From Cytophagaceae bacterium UBA6715 (GTDB lineage Bacteria > Bacteroidota > Bacteroidia > Cytophagales > Spirosomataceae), in the NCBI GenBank assembly GCA_002454335.1, contig DKIP01000001.1, positions 31,398 to 56,920 of the forward strand: a DNA stretch of 25,523 bases, given 5' to 3'. A model generated the notes under the pieces. The model was not told the origin of the DNA and did no database searches. It was given only the letters and a program-made list of their open reading frames with translations. Position numbers and translations under genes: made by a program. Below, in pieces: positions 8,107 to 15,463 of the stretch (positions within the stretch are counted from its first letter, which is position 1; each line of letters begins with the position of its first letter).

Positions 8107-9061
8107 TGTTTTCGTTCTAATTATTTGTGCCTCTTGGGGTTTTTTGGCGCATAAAACCTTGCAACAGATTTCGATTTATCAATTACCTGATGATTTGGCG
8201 GGTTATTTTTATGCAAATCAGGACTATCTCGTTCAGCAATCGATACGCCCGGATGTCAGGCGTAAAGATGATAAACAAGAGGATGCGAAACATTATTTAG
8301 ATATGGATGCGCCGATTTTTGGGGCGGATTTTAAGACATCGATACCACATGATTTCAGCAAGGCCATAGCTAAATATGGTTTGGATAGTTTGCGTAAAGA
8401 AGGTTTAGTTCCTTGGGAAGTTGTTCGTGTATACGGTCGTTTGGTTGAAGCATTTAAAACGGAAAAGCGAGATTCCGTATTATTTTATGCGGCAGATTTA
8501 GGTCATTATGTGGCAGATGCGCATGTCCCTTTGCATACGACACGTAACCATGATGGGCAGTTGACCGGCCAAAAAGGTATGCACGTGCTTTGGGAAAGTT
8601 TAGTGCCTGAAGCGCAATTGCAGGGGTACGCGTTGAATCAAGTGGCTGGAATACAGTACATTACTAAGCCTCAGGATTTTATCTTTCAAATTTTGTTGGA
8701 GTCACATGCAATGCTACCGGCCATGTTTGCTGCCGAAAAAGACGTTCGTGCGGCTTTGGGTGAGGAGGGGTCTTTTGAGATGGTAGAAAAATACGGTCGG
8801 AAGCAGCGGTATTATACCAAAGCCTTTATTCAAGCCTATGGTGCGAAATTAGGTGCTTCAATTCCGGATCGTATGCTATTAGCATCTTCGCGTGTTGCCT
8901 CTTTTTGGTACTCGGCATGGAAAGATGCGGGTTCACCGGCCTGGGTGAAACAAGATGCTCAGGTGGTGAATGCCTTGAATCAAGAAAAGGTGATTTGGAA
9001 GAAAAATGAATTGATTAGTGCGGGTCGATTGATCTCTTTACAAAATAAACGCACGGAATAA
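8093..9061 (+). CDS. Zinc-dependent phospholipase C / S1-P1 nuclease-like exported protein
   Basis: Predicted exported trinuclear-zinc phosphodiesterase of 322 residues. A signal peptide (1-14) ends at CAS just before Trp15, so the mature protein would begin WGFLAH. In this superfamily the N-terminal Trp and a nearby His bind zinc, which fits Trp15 and His20. Further ligands are visible: KHYLD, then GHYVADAHVPLH with His/Asp/His/His at spacings 0, +4, +6 and +10, then HVLWE, where the Glu resembles phospholipase C and not the Asp of P1 nuclease. The substrate (phospholipid, phosphodiester or nucleic acid) cannot be told. The frame is open upstream to 8009, but the ATG at 8093 gives the signal peptide. 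It overlaps the HTCS end by 14 bases and is followed after 1 base by a metallophosphoesterase, suggesting linked phosphoester breakdown. Confidence 0.83.
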   Translation: MKKISVFVLIICASWGFLAHKTLQQISIYQLPDDLAGYFYANQDYLVQQSIRPDVRRKDDKQEDAKHYLDMDAPIFGADFKTSIPHDFSKAIAKYGLDSLRKEGLVPWEVVRVYGRLVEAFKTEKRDSVLFYAADLGHYVADAHVPLHTTRNHDGQLTGQKGMHVLWESLVPEAQLQGYALNQVAGIQYITKPQDFIFQILLESHAMLPAMFAAEKDVRAALGEEGSFEMVEKYGRKQRYYTKAFIQAYGAKLGASIPDRMLLASSRVASFWYSAWKDAGSPAWVKQDAQVVNALNQEKVIWKKNELISAGRLISLQNKRTE

Positions 9062-9062
9062 G

Positions 9063-9599
9063 ATGGTTAAGGTTTTGTTGCTATCGGATACGCATAGCTA
9101 TTTGGATCCTCGTTTAGATGAACATTTGAAGGAATGTGACCAGATTTGGCATGGAGGCGATTGGGGTTCGGTTGAATTAGCCGATAAATTAGCGGCGTAC
9201 GGAAAGCCCATCGCAGGGGTTTATGGGAATATCGATGACCGAACGATTCGCAATATGTATCCCAAAATTAAGCGTTTTCGCGTGGAAGATGTAACCGTTT
9301 CGATGACGCATATCGCTGGCGCTCCTTCCAATTACAAACCCGATGCTTTGGAGGCATTCTCCATGGGATTGCCCATGATTTTCGTCTGTGGTCACTCGCA
9401 TATCTTGCAAGTCAAAAGGGATGCGAAACGTAATAATATGCTTTTTTTGAATCCTGGGGCGGCGGGCCAACATGGCTTTCATCCGGAACAAACAGCACTC
9501 CGATTTAAGATTGATGGTTCCCGAATATTTGACATGGAAGTTATTCAAATGCCGCGTATAAAGGTAAAATTAACGCCTGAGGAAGCAAAACTGCTATGA
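9063..9599 (+). CDS. Metallophosphoesterase, YfcE/MJ0936-like
   Basis: Small cytoplasmic two-metal phosphodiesterase of 178 residues with no signal peptide. Metal-binding motifs occur in family order: SDTH (Asp9, His11), HGGDWG, YGNIDDR, THIAG and CGHSH. Length is normal for the YfcE/MJ0936 group, which hydrolyses phosphodiesters in vitro with poorly known natural substrates. It begins 1 base after the phospholipase-like gene and is probably translationally coupled to it. As the last gene of the HTCS operon it is followed by a hairpin and the convergent mnmA gene. The C-terminal 15 residues (RIKVKLTPEEAKLL) are basic and extend past the core fold. Confidence 0.88.
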   Translation: MVKVLLLSDTHSYLDPRLDEHLKECDQIWHGGDWGSVELADKLAAYGKPIAGVYGNIDDRTIRNMYPKIKRFRVEDVTVSMTHIAGAPSNYKPDALEAFSMGLPMIFVCGHSHILQVKRDAKRNNMLFLNPGAAGQHGFHPEQTALRFKIDGSRIFDMEVIQMPRIKVKLTPEEAKLL

Positions 9600-9603
9600 C
9601 CCC

Positions 9604-9628
9604 GGCAGCGTGATTCCACGCCGCTGCG
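9604..9628. terminator. Probable terminator between the phosphoesterase gene and mnmA
   Basis: GCAGCG (9605-9610) pairs with CGCTGC (9622-9627), and a short inner stem TG/CA around ATTC is possible with a 3-base bulge. An alternative hairpin, GCGTG-ATTC-CACGC, lies within it. The 3' side has only a weak T tract (GTTCTT). It fills most of the 38-base gap between convergent genes. Confidence 0.45.
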
Positions 9629-9637
9629 TTCTTCAAT

Positions 9638-10786
9638 TTACGCCTTATTCACTTCAAAAGACTGATAATTTTCAAAGACTGAGCCTTTCTGATACGATTT
9701 CAGAATCCATCCACCCCCCACAACATCGTTTCCTTCATAGAAAACTGCCGCCTGACCAGGTGCAATACCACTTACGGCATCATGGAAGTCGACCTTAATT
9801 TTATCAGCAAACTGATGTATGATCGCATCTGTTCCCGCATCTTTATAGCGTACCTTTGTTAAGGTTTCCAATCCTTCTGTCGGAATCTCTGCGTATTTCT
9901 GCATATTTAATTGGCCTACCCACATACCCGTCCGATTCAAATCCTCGATTTGACCGATGACCACTTCATTCGTTTCCTTACGGATTTCAATCACATAAGC
10001 GGGGAATCCAAATGCTTTTCCCAAACCTTTCCGTTGGCCCACCGTGTAAAATGGATAGCCCTCATGCTTCCCGATAACCTTTCCGGCAATATCCACGAAA
10101 TTTCCACCGGCTACATGTTCCTCCAATTCCGGTAAGCGACGCTTTAAGAATCCACGGTAATCATTGTCAGGGACGAAACAGATTTCGTAACTCTCCGACT
10201 TATTCACTAAATCCACAAAACCGCGTTCCGTAGCCATTTCACGAATGCGTGCTTTGGTTAATCCTCCCAAAGGCAAAATGGTCCGTGCTAAACTCGATTG
10301 CGAAACGCCCCAAAGGACATAACTCTGATCTTTTAGGGTGTCTACGCCTTTGGAAATTACGTAGCGTCCGTTTTCTTGACGAATCTGTGCATAGTGACCC
10401 GTAGCAATGAACTCACAGCCTAATTGGTCAGCCCGACGAAGCAATGCATCCCATTTGATATGCGTATTGCACATGACACAGGGGTTGGGTGTCCGACCGT
10501 CCACATATTCCTGCGTGAAATAGTCAATGACCGAATCACCGAATTCCTCTCGAATGTCTAATATATAATGAGGGAAGCCCAACGATACCGCAATGTGGCG
10601 GGCATCATTGATGGAATCTAGGGAACAACAACCTGTTTCCTTTTTATCACCCCCAGAACTGGCATAGTCCCAGGTTTTCATGGTCATCCCGATGACCTCA
10701 TATCCTTGTTCGTGTAACAAAACAGCTGCGACCGAGCTGTCGATTCCGCCGCTCATCGCGACTAATACTCTTCCTTTAGATTCCAT
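9638..10786 (-). CDS. mnmA: tRNA-specific 2-thiouridylase MnmA
   Basis: Adds the 2-thio group to U34 of Lys, Glu and Gln tRNAs. The 382-residue protein begins with the ATP-pyrophosphatase loop SGGIDSS (12-18). The two catalytic cysteines are Cys103 in NPCVMCN and Cys203 in SYEICFVPD, matching Cys102 and Cys199 of the E. coli enzyme. GHYAQI and YTVGQRKGLG further support the call, and the C-terminal beta domain is complete. It stands alone on the minus strand, divergent from the TrpF-like gene (102 bases apart). No clear -7 box was found in front of it. It works with MnmE, whose gene begins at the right end of this window, to make mnm5s2U34. Confidence 0.97.
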   Translation of the reverse strand: MESKGRVLVAMSGGIDSSVAAVLLHEQGYEVIGMTMKTWDYASSGGDKKETGCCSLDSINDARHIAVSLGFPHYILDIREEFGDSVIDYFTQEYVDGRTPNPCVMCNTHIKWDALLRRADQLGCEFIATGHYAQIRQENGRYVISKGVDTLKDQSYVLWGVSQSSLARTILPLGGLTKARIREMATERGFVDLVNKSESYEICFVPDNDYRGFLKRRLPELEEHVAGGNFVDIAGKVIGKHEGYPFYTVGQRKGLGKAFGFPAYVIEIRKETNEVVIGQIEDLNRTGMWVGQLNMQKYAEIPTEGLETLTKVRYKDAGTDAIIHQFADKIKVDFHDAVSGIAPGQAAVFYEGNDVVGGGWILKSYQKGSVFENYQSFEVNKA

Positions 10787-10852
10787 ATTCTATTACAGGT
10801 TCAAGGCCTGCCGAAAATTTCCTGCAAGTTAGGATATATTTTCCTGAAAGCG

Positions 10853-10860
10853 TAGTTTTG
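10853..10860 (+). promoter_or_regulatory. -7 promoter box of the TrpF-like/PBP/hemF operon
   Basis: TAGTTTTG is a perfect TAnnTTTG. A weak -33 (TTAG, 10829-10832) lies 20 bases upstream. The box ends 28 bases before the first ATG, leaving a leader of about 21 bases, longer than for most promoters in this window. Confidence 0.5.
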
Positions 10861-10888
10861 TTCTCGCGTCTAAGCATGAAATAACCCT

Positions 10889-11479
10889 ATGTTAAAAACT
10901 CAAGTTAAAGTTTCCTCGATTACCAATTTGTCCGATGCGCGCTACTGTGCCGGCATGGGGGTCGATTTATTAGGATTCCCTATTCAAGAAATTTCCCTCG
11001 AAAAATTTTCCGAAATCCGAAATTGGTTAGCCGGTGTTGAGATTGTAGGCGAGTTTTCTACGCACGATGCTGAAGAAATTAAGGCCAAAGTAGCTGAATA
11101 TCAACCTGATTATCTGGAAATCGATACCAAGGTGAATTTGGTCGCAATTCAAGATATTGCAATTCCTAAAATCTTGCGTGTAAATATTGATTCGGATAAC
11201 TTACCAGCCGTATTTGCCGCATCGGCTCCTTATGTGTCGCAATTCTTATTAGTCGGCAATAGTCCAAATTCCTTAAATGGCATGGAAGGTTCCGTAGAGA
11301 TTTGGTCGGCACAATACCCGATTATTGTAGGGCTTGAAATTCCTGAGGCCGATTTAGATGAATGGATTGATCAAAGTTCCATCAAGGGAATTGGCCTGGT
11401 TGCAGGCGATGAAGATCGTCCGGGATTTCGGGATTTTACCGATTTAATGAATATCTTAGAGAAATTAGAAACAGAATAA
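10889..11479 (+). CDS. TrpF-like TIM-barrel protein lacking catalytic residues
   Basis: The 196-residue protein resembles phosphoribosylanthranilate isomerase (TrpF). The opening VKVSSITNLSDARYCAGMGVDLLGF matches the family pattern KICGITn-DA--a---GAD-lGF, and the end RPGFRDFTDLMNILEKL matches the GvKD ending. The catalytic Cys of KICGIT is Ser here (VSSIT). The catalytic Asp of the LLDT strand appears replaced in QFLLVGNS. Tryptophan synthesis is therefore unlikely, and no other trp gene is near. It leads an operon and stops 3 bases before the penicillin-binding protein gene. It may be a pseudoenzyme with a binding or structural role, or act on another sugar phosphate. The family call is fairly secure; the function is unknown. 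Confidence 0.7.
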   Translation: MLKTQVKVSSITNLSDARYCAGMGVDLLGFPIQEISLEKFSEIRNWLAGVEIVGEFSTHDAEEIKAKVAEYQPDYLEIDTKVNLVAIQDIAIPKILRVNIDSDNLPAVFAASAPYVSQFLLVGNSPNSLNGMEGSVEIWSAQYPIIVGLEIPEADLDEWIDQSSIKGIGLVAGDEDRPGFRDFTDLMNILEKLETE

Positions 11480-11482
11480 ACG

Positions 11483-14101
11483 ATGTTCCAAAAGATTCAA
11501 CAGTATTATTCGCTTATTAAATCCAAGCTGAAACAAGGTCTTTTTTTCCTTTGGAGCTTGTTATTAATGGGTGTTCAAAAGCTTTTGGGACAGAAGCAAT
11601 ATGGCCGTTTAGAGGCTGTTTGCCATCAATTTATTGCTTATTACGATTCCCAACGCGCAAAAATTCAAGCCTATTATGATGCGCGTGTAGATAAAAATTC
11701 TCCCTATTACAAACCGATAGTCCGTTTATGGCGTGTGGCTGGTAAAACGGTTTTCTACGTCTTGATCTATCTATTTGTGATTGAGACGAATATTTTTTGG
11801 TTGACCGGGCAAATGCCAAGTGTCGACGACCTTCAAAATCCGAAATTATCTCAAGCGTCCGAAATTTATTCAGCGGATGGAGTGCTTTTAGGCAAGTATT
11901 TCGCGGAGAATCGCACGCCGATTCGTGATTATAAATTGATTTCTCCTTATTTAGTCAAGGCCTTAGTGGCTACAGAAGATGCTCGTTTTTACGAACATAC
12001 AGGAATTGACTTCCAAGCCTGGGCGGGTGTTGCTATAGGTATTGTAAAAGGCGGCGATCGTGGGGGTGGGAGTACAATTTCCCAACAACTTGCTAAGAAC
12101 TTATTCAAAACGCGTACGAAAAAAAGCTTTACAAAAACGGGGCTTTTGGGCTACATTCCAGGCTTGAATAAATTGATTTACAAGACCAAAGAATGGGTTA
12201 CAGCGATCAAATTGGAGCGTTTTTATACGAAGGATGAGATTATTCTTTGGTATTTGAATACGGTGGATTATGGCAATAATGCCTATGGGATTAAAGTGGC
12301 AGCGAAGACCTATTTCAATACCTCACCAGATAGTTTGAATATTCAGGAGGCTGCTATTTTGGTCGGTTTACAGAAGGCAACGACAACTTACAATCCGAAG
12401 CGATATGATGGAAAGCCTTTGGCAGAAAATAAGGCCTGGAAGCGTCGGAATGTGGTATTATCTCAAATGGTTAAAGCGGGGTATTTGAAGCAAAACGAAT
12501 ATGATTCCTTAGCGCCATTGCCTATTGTTTTACATGAGAATCAAGAATCACCTTACGATGGCACGGGAAATTATTTCAAAGTAGCCGTGGCGAAATTCAT
12601 TCAGGATTGGGCGAAGGCGAATGACATGGAAATTGATTTGTATCGGGATGGTTTAAAAATCACGACGACAATCGATTCACGTTTACAAATGCATGCCGAA
12701 GAGGCTGTAGAGCAAGGAATGCGTAGCACCCAAAAATCATTTGATAATCACTGGACAGGGCAAAATCCTTGGGTGGATGAAACGGGAAAAGAGATTCCAG
12801 GTTTCATCGATTCGGTTGCAAAACGGACTGAATATTATAAGGCTTTGGTTCGCCGCTATCCGAATAATCCGGATTCCGTTTGGTATCAAATGAAGCACGT
12901 GAAGCGGAAAATGTGGGTGTATTCGCGGAATACGCTCGGGGAAGAGGAGCAAACGATGAGTGCGATTGATTCCATTAATTATTACAAGCGATTCCTTCAA
13001 GCAGGTATGATGACCATGGATCCATACACGGGGCACATTAAAGCTTGGGTGGGTGGTTTGGACTTTAAATATTTCAAATACGATCACGTGAAGCAAAGTA
13101 AACGCCAAGCAGGATCTACCTTCAAGCCATTCGTTTATACGGCTGCGATTGATGGTCCTCGGGATTTGTCACCTTGTTTTACGGTTGAGGATTCTCCTTA
13201 TTCTTTGGAGATAGAAGAAAATGGGGAGAAAAAGATTTGGTCGCCACATAATGCAGATGGTACCTTTTCGTATAGTTTAATGCCACTTAAGCGAGCACTA
13301 GCCAAGTCGGTGAATACCGTCACCGCGCGTTTAACCAATGAATTTGTGGGCCCTGATACTGTTGCCTATTATGCCAAAAAGATGGGGATTAAAAGTCCAT
13401 TGAAACCCGTGGCTTCGATTGGTTTAGGTTCGATTGACGTATCGCTATATGAGATGATTGGGGCATATTCGGCTTTTGTGAATGAAGGGATTCATGTGGA
13501 GCCGATGATCATAACGGAGATTAAGGATCAAAATGGCAAGGTATTGGTCAACTTTGAGCCACAAGCTGAACGGGTAATCAAAAAGGAATCAGCCCAATTG
13601 ATGCGCTATATGTTGGAAGGTGTCATCCACGAAGGTGGAACGGCAAGTTCCTTATTATGGGGCGATGGCGCCGTGTTATTGCCAGAAGGTAATAATCGTT
13701 ATGCGCATAATTTTGCAGGTAAAACGGGTACGACATCTAATCACTCGGATGGTTGGTTCATCGGAATGACCCAAAACCTCATTTCAGGTGTCTGGGTTGG
13801 TGGCGATGATCGCTCGATTCACTTCCGATCGGGTGCTTTGGGTGAGGGGTCAAAAACTGCCATGCCGATATACAAACGTTTTATGATTAAGGTGGTCAAT
13901 GATCCTTTGTTGGCCATGTACAAACCAACGCCTTTTGATAAATTAGATAAACGCGTGGTCAAGAAAGATTTCGATTGTGGAGGAGGAACGAGCATTTTGC
14001 CTGATTCCTTGCAGGTATCGGATTCTGAATTAGACTCCTTGAATGCCTTAATGGGGGAACCTGAAACGCAATCGGATTCGAGTACCTCATCTCCTAATTA
14101 G
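11483..14101 (+). CDS. Class A penicillin-binding protein (PBP1A-like)
   Basis: Bifunctional peptidoglycan synthase of 872 residues: glycan polymerisation and peptide cross-linking on the periplasmic face. It has a cytoplasmic N-terminus of about 90 residues, long for the family, then a membrane anchor (FYVLIYLFVIETNIFWL, about 93-110). The GT51 transglycosylase has catalytic Glu165 in ATEDARFYEH and the GGSTISQQLAKN motif. The transpeptidase has the Ser545-x-x-Lys548 tetrad (GSTFKPF), SVN at 609-611 and KTG at 747-749. Between the two domains lies an insertion of about 100 residues (about 415-515). The tail is short and acidic/Ser-rich. It is the middle gene of an operon, 3 bases after the TrpF-like gene and 1 base before hemF. 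Calling it PBP1A and not PBP1C or another class A protein rests on its overall layout. Confidence 0.95.
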   Translation: MFQKIQQYYSLIKSKLKQGLFFLWSLLLMGVQKLLGQKQYGRLEAVCHQFIAYYDSQRAKIQAYYDARVDKNSPYYKPIVRLWRVAGKTVFYVLIYLFVIETNIFWLTGQMPSVDDLQNPKLSQASEIYSADGVLLGKYFAENRTPIRDYKLISPYLVKALVATEDARFYEHTGIDFQAWAGVAIGIVKGGDRGGGSTISQQLAKNLFKTRTKKSFTKTGLLGYIPGLNKLIYKTKEWVTAIKLERFYTKDEIILWYLNTVDYGNNAYGIKVAAKTYFNTSPDSLNIQEAAILVGLQKATTTYNPKRYDGKPLAENKAWKRRNVVLSQMVKAGYLKQNEYDSLAPLPIVLHENQESPYDGTGNYFKVAVAKFIQDWAKANDMEIDLYRDGLKITTTIDSRLQMHAEEAVEQGMRSTQKSFDNHWTGQNPWVDETGKEIPGFIDSVAKRTEYYKALVRRYPNNPDSVWYQMKHVKRKMWVYSRNTLGEEEQTMSAIDSINYYKRFLQAGMMTMDPYTGHIKAWVGGLDFKYFKYDHVKQSKRQAGSTFKPFVYTAAIDGPRDLSPCFTVEDSPYSLEIEENGEKKIWSPHNADGTFSYSLMPLKRALAKSVNTVTARLTNEFVGPDTVAYYAKKMGIKSPLKPVASIGLGSIDVSLYEMIGAYSAFVNEGIHVEPMIITEIKDQNGKVLVNFEPQAERVIKKESAQLMRYMLEGVIHEGGTASSLLWGDGAVLLPEGNNRYAHNFAGKTGTTSNHSDGWFIGMTQNLISGVWVGGDDRSIHFRSGALGEGSKTAMPIYKRFMIKVVNDPLLAMYKPTPFDKLDKRVVKKDFDCGGGTSILPDSLQVSDSELDSLNALMGEPETQSDSSTSSPN

Positions 14102-14102
14102 T

Positions 14103-14987
14103 ATGAATAAAGAGCAAATTGAAGCCTATTTCCGTGATCTACAGGATCGGATTTGTGCGGGAATCGAAGCAGCGGATGGAACCGGTAAATTCCGTGAGGA
14201 TCTTTGGTCGCGCCCTGAAGGGGGTGGCGGAAGAACCCGACTGATCGAAGGAGGGTCTATCTTAGAAAAAGCGGGTGTGAATTTCTCAGCCGTTTCGGGG
14301 CCATTGCATCCTAAGATGGTCACGAGTTTGAATGTGACGGAAGAGGTTGAATTCTTCGCGACGGGCGTATCGATCGTGATGCATCCAATCAATGCTTGGG
14401 TACCGATCATCCACATGAACGTGCGTTATTTTGAATTGAGCAATGGTCAATCGTGGTTTGGTGGTGGCATTGATTTAACGCCACACATCATTATTCCGGA
14501 ACAGGCGAAATGGTTTCACCAACAAGTGAAGGCCTCCTGTGATGGATTTGGTACAGATGTATATACCAAATACAAGACTTGGGCGGATGATTATTTCTTC
14601 AACACACACCGCAATGAAACGCGCGGTATTGGAGGAATTTTCTTTGATTACTTGAAAGAAGACAAAGCTAAAACTTTTGATTTTGTGAAGTCGGTAGGAG
14701 AATCTTTTGTTCCTATTTATAGCCATTTGATGAAGGAAAACGCATCCAAGGACGTTTCTGATCAGGAGCGTAATTTCCAATTATTGCGTCGGGGACGCTA
14801 CGTGGAATTTAATCTTGTACACGATCGCGGGACGAAATTTGGATTGGAAACGAATGGTCGGACGGAATCGATCTTAATGAGCTTGCCACCTTTGGCGGCT
14901 TGGGAATATATGTATGATGCCTCGGGGTATCCGGAAGGCCAACAAACCTTAGATTTATTGAAGAAGGGAATTGATTGGTTGGCATAA
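14103..14987 (+). CDS. hemF: Oxygen-dependent coproporphyrinogen III oxidase
   Basis: Aerobic step of heme synthesis: oxidative decarboxylation of coproporphyrinogen III to protoporphyrinogen IX in the cytoplasm. The 294-residue protein carries the family signatures in order: RPEGGGGRTRLIEGG, NFSAVSG, HMNVRYFE, WFGGGIDLTP, GIGGIFFDYL, RRGRYVEFNLVHDRGTKFGL and TESILMSLPP. Length is normal and no residue is missing. The ATG comes 1 base after the penicillin-binding protein stop, so it is the last gene of that operon and ends directly in a strong terminator. No other heme gene is in the window. It shows that the organism can make heme with oxygen. Confidence 0.98.
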   Translation: MNKEQIEAYFRDLQDRICAGIEAADGTGKFREDLWSRPEGGGGRTRLIEGGSILEKAGVNFSAVSGPLHPKMVTSLNVTEEVEFFATGVSIVMHPINAWVPIIHMNVRYFELSNGQSWFGGGIDLTPHIIIPEQAKWFHQQVKASCDGFGTDVYTKYKTWADDYFFNTHRNETRGIGGIFFDYLKEDKAKTFDFVKSVGESFVPIYSHLMKENASKDVSDQERNFQLLRRGRYVEFNLVHDRGTKFGLETNGRTESILMSLPPLAAWEYMYDASGYPEGQQTLDLLKKGIDWLA

Positions 14988-15020
14988 AAAAAGGTGAGGA
15001 TTTTGTTCCTCACCTTTTTT
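14986..15020. terminator. Strong bidirectional intrinsic terminator after hemF
   Basis: GGTGAGGA (14993-15000) pairs perfectly with TCCTCACC (15007-15014) around a 6-base loop. Seven A precede and six T follow, and these also pair. The symmetric A/T flanks let it end both the hemF operon and the convergent gene that stops at 15023. The hemF stop codon supplies the first A bases. Confidence 0.92.
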
Positions 15021-15022
15021 GT

Positions 15023-15424
15023 TTATTTTGATTCTTCCCAGACGATTTCGAGTCCTTTGGGAGTCATGAGGAGCACGCGAGTAGGAGAGGGTAATAAAAC
15101 CAATCGGGCTGCTGCCGCTGGGTCTTCGATCCACTCTACTTCGACACCTTCTTTTTTGCTGATTTCGACTTCACCGTCCGCAGTTTCTACAAATTTCTTT
15201 GCTAAATAAGCCGTAGGCAATAATACATCTGATTCTGGGCAATGTTTCAAGTGAACTTTTTCAAGGATTTCCTCTAAATGGTCACCATATTTCTCATTGA
15301 AATCATCTTCTAAATCATGTAGTAATTCCTCTACGTCATCGTAATTTTCGTCGGAATAAGACAATTTACTCAATTTCAATCGTTGCTCTAGGATGGCAAT
15401 CATCGCCTCGTCAATCGTATTCAT
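15023..15424 (-). CDS. Conserved-looking protein of unknown function (133 residues)
   Basis: I do not recognise this protein. It is 133 residues, without signal peptide or membrane segment, so probably cytoplasmic. The first half is helical and strongly acidic (SYSDENYDDVEELLHDLEDD, residues about 22-41). The second half looks like beta strands, with VEVEWIEDPAAAARLVLLPSPTRVLLM followed by a short acidic end. There is one Cys (HCPESD). Codon use and reading frame look like a genuine gene. It has its own -7 box and stops within 3 bases of the hemF terminator. It follows menC on the same strand with a 39-base gap, so it may also be read from the menC promoter. No function can be given. Confidence 0.8.
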   Translation of the reverse strand: MNTIDEAMIAILEQRLKLSKLSYSDENYDDVEELLHDLEDDFNEKYGDHLEEILEKVHLKHCPESDVLLPTAYLAKKFVETADGEVEISKKEGVEVEWIEDPAAAARLVLLPSPTRVLLMTPKGLEIVWEESK

Positions 15425-15449
15425 GCGGATATGTTAAATTTTTGCTGAG

Positions 15450-15457
15450 CAAAGATA
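15450..15457 (-). promoter_or_regulatory. -7 promoter box of the 133-residue protein gene
   Basis: On the minus strand this reads TATCTTTG, a perfect TAnnTTTG, in the 39-base gap after menC and 25 bases before the ATG at 15424. The nearest TTTG upstream (15469-15472) is only 11 bases away, so no proper -33 is seen. Confidence 0.4.
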
Positions 15458-15463
15458 GGAGTT

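Noticed and set aside
9189..9548. Open frame of 119 codons on the minus strand inside the phosphoesterase gene
   Set aside because: It overlaps all metal-binding motifs of the real gene and shows no domain of its own.
11480..11490. Shine-Dalgarno sites before operon genes
   Set aside because: Junctions such as AATAAACGATG and AATTAGTATG carry no GGAGG-like sequence. Coupling by the 1-3 base gaps explains translation better.
12737..13108. Open frame of 123 codons on the minus strand inside the penicillin-binding protein gene
   Set aside because: It is the mirror of a strongly coding region, its product is rich in His/Ile/Arg without a recognisable motif, and it has no promoter box.
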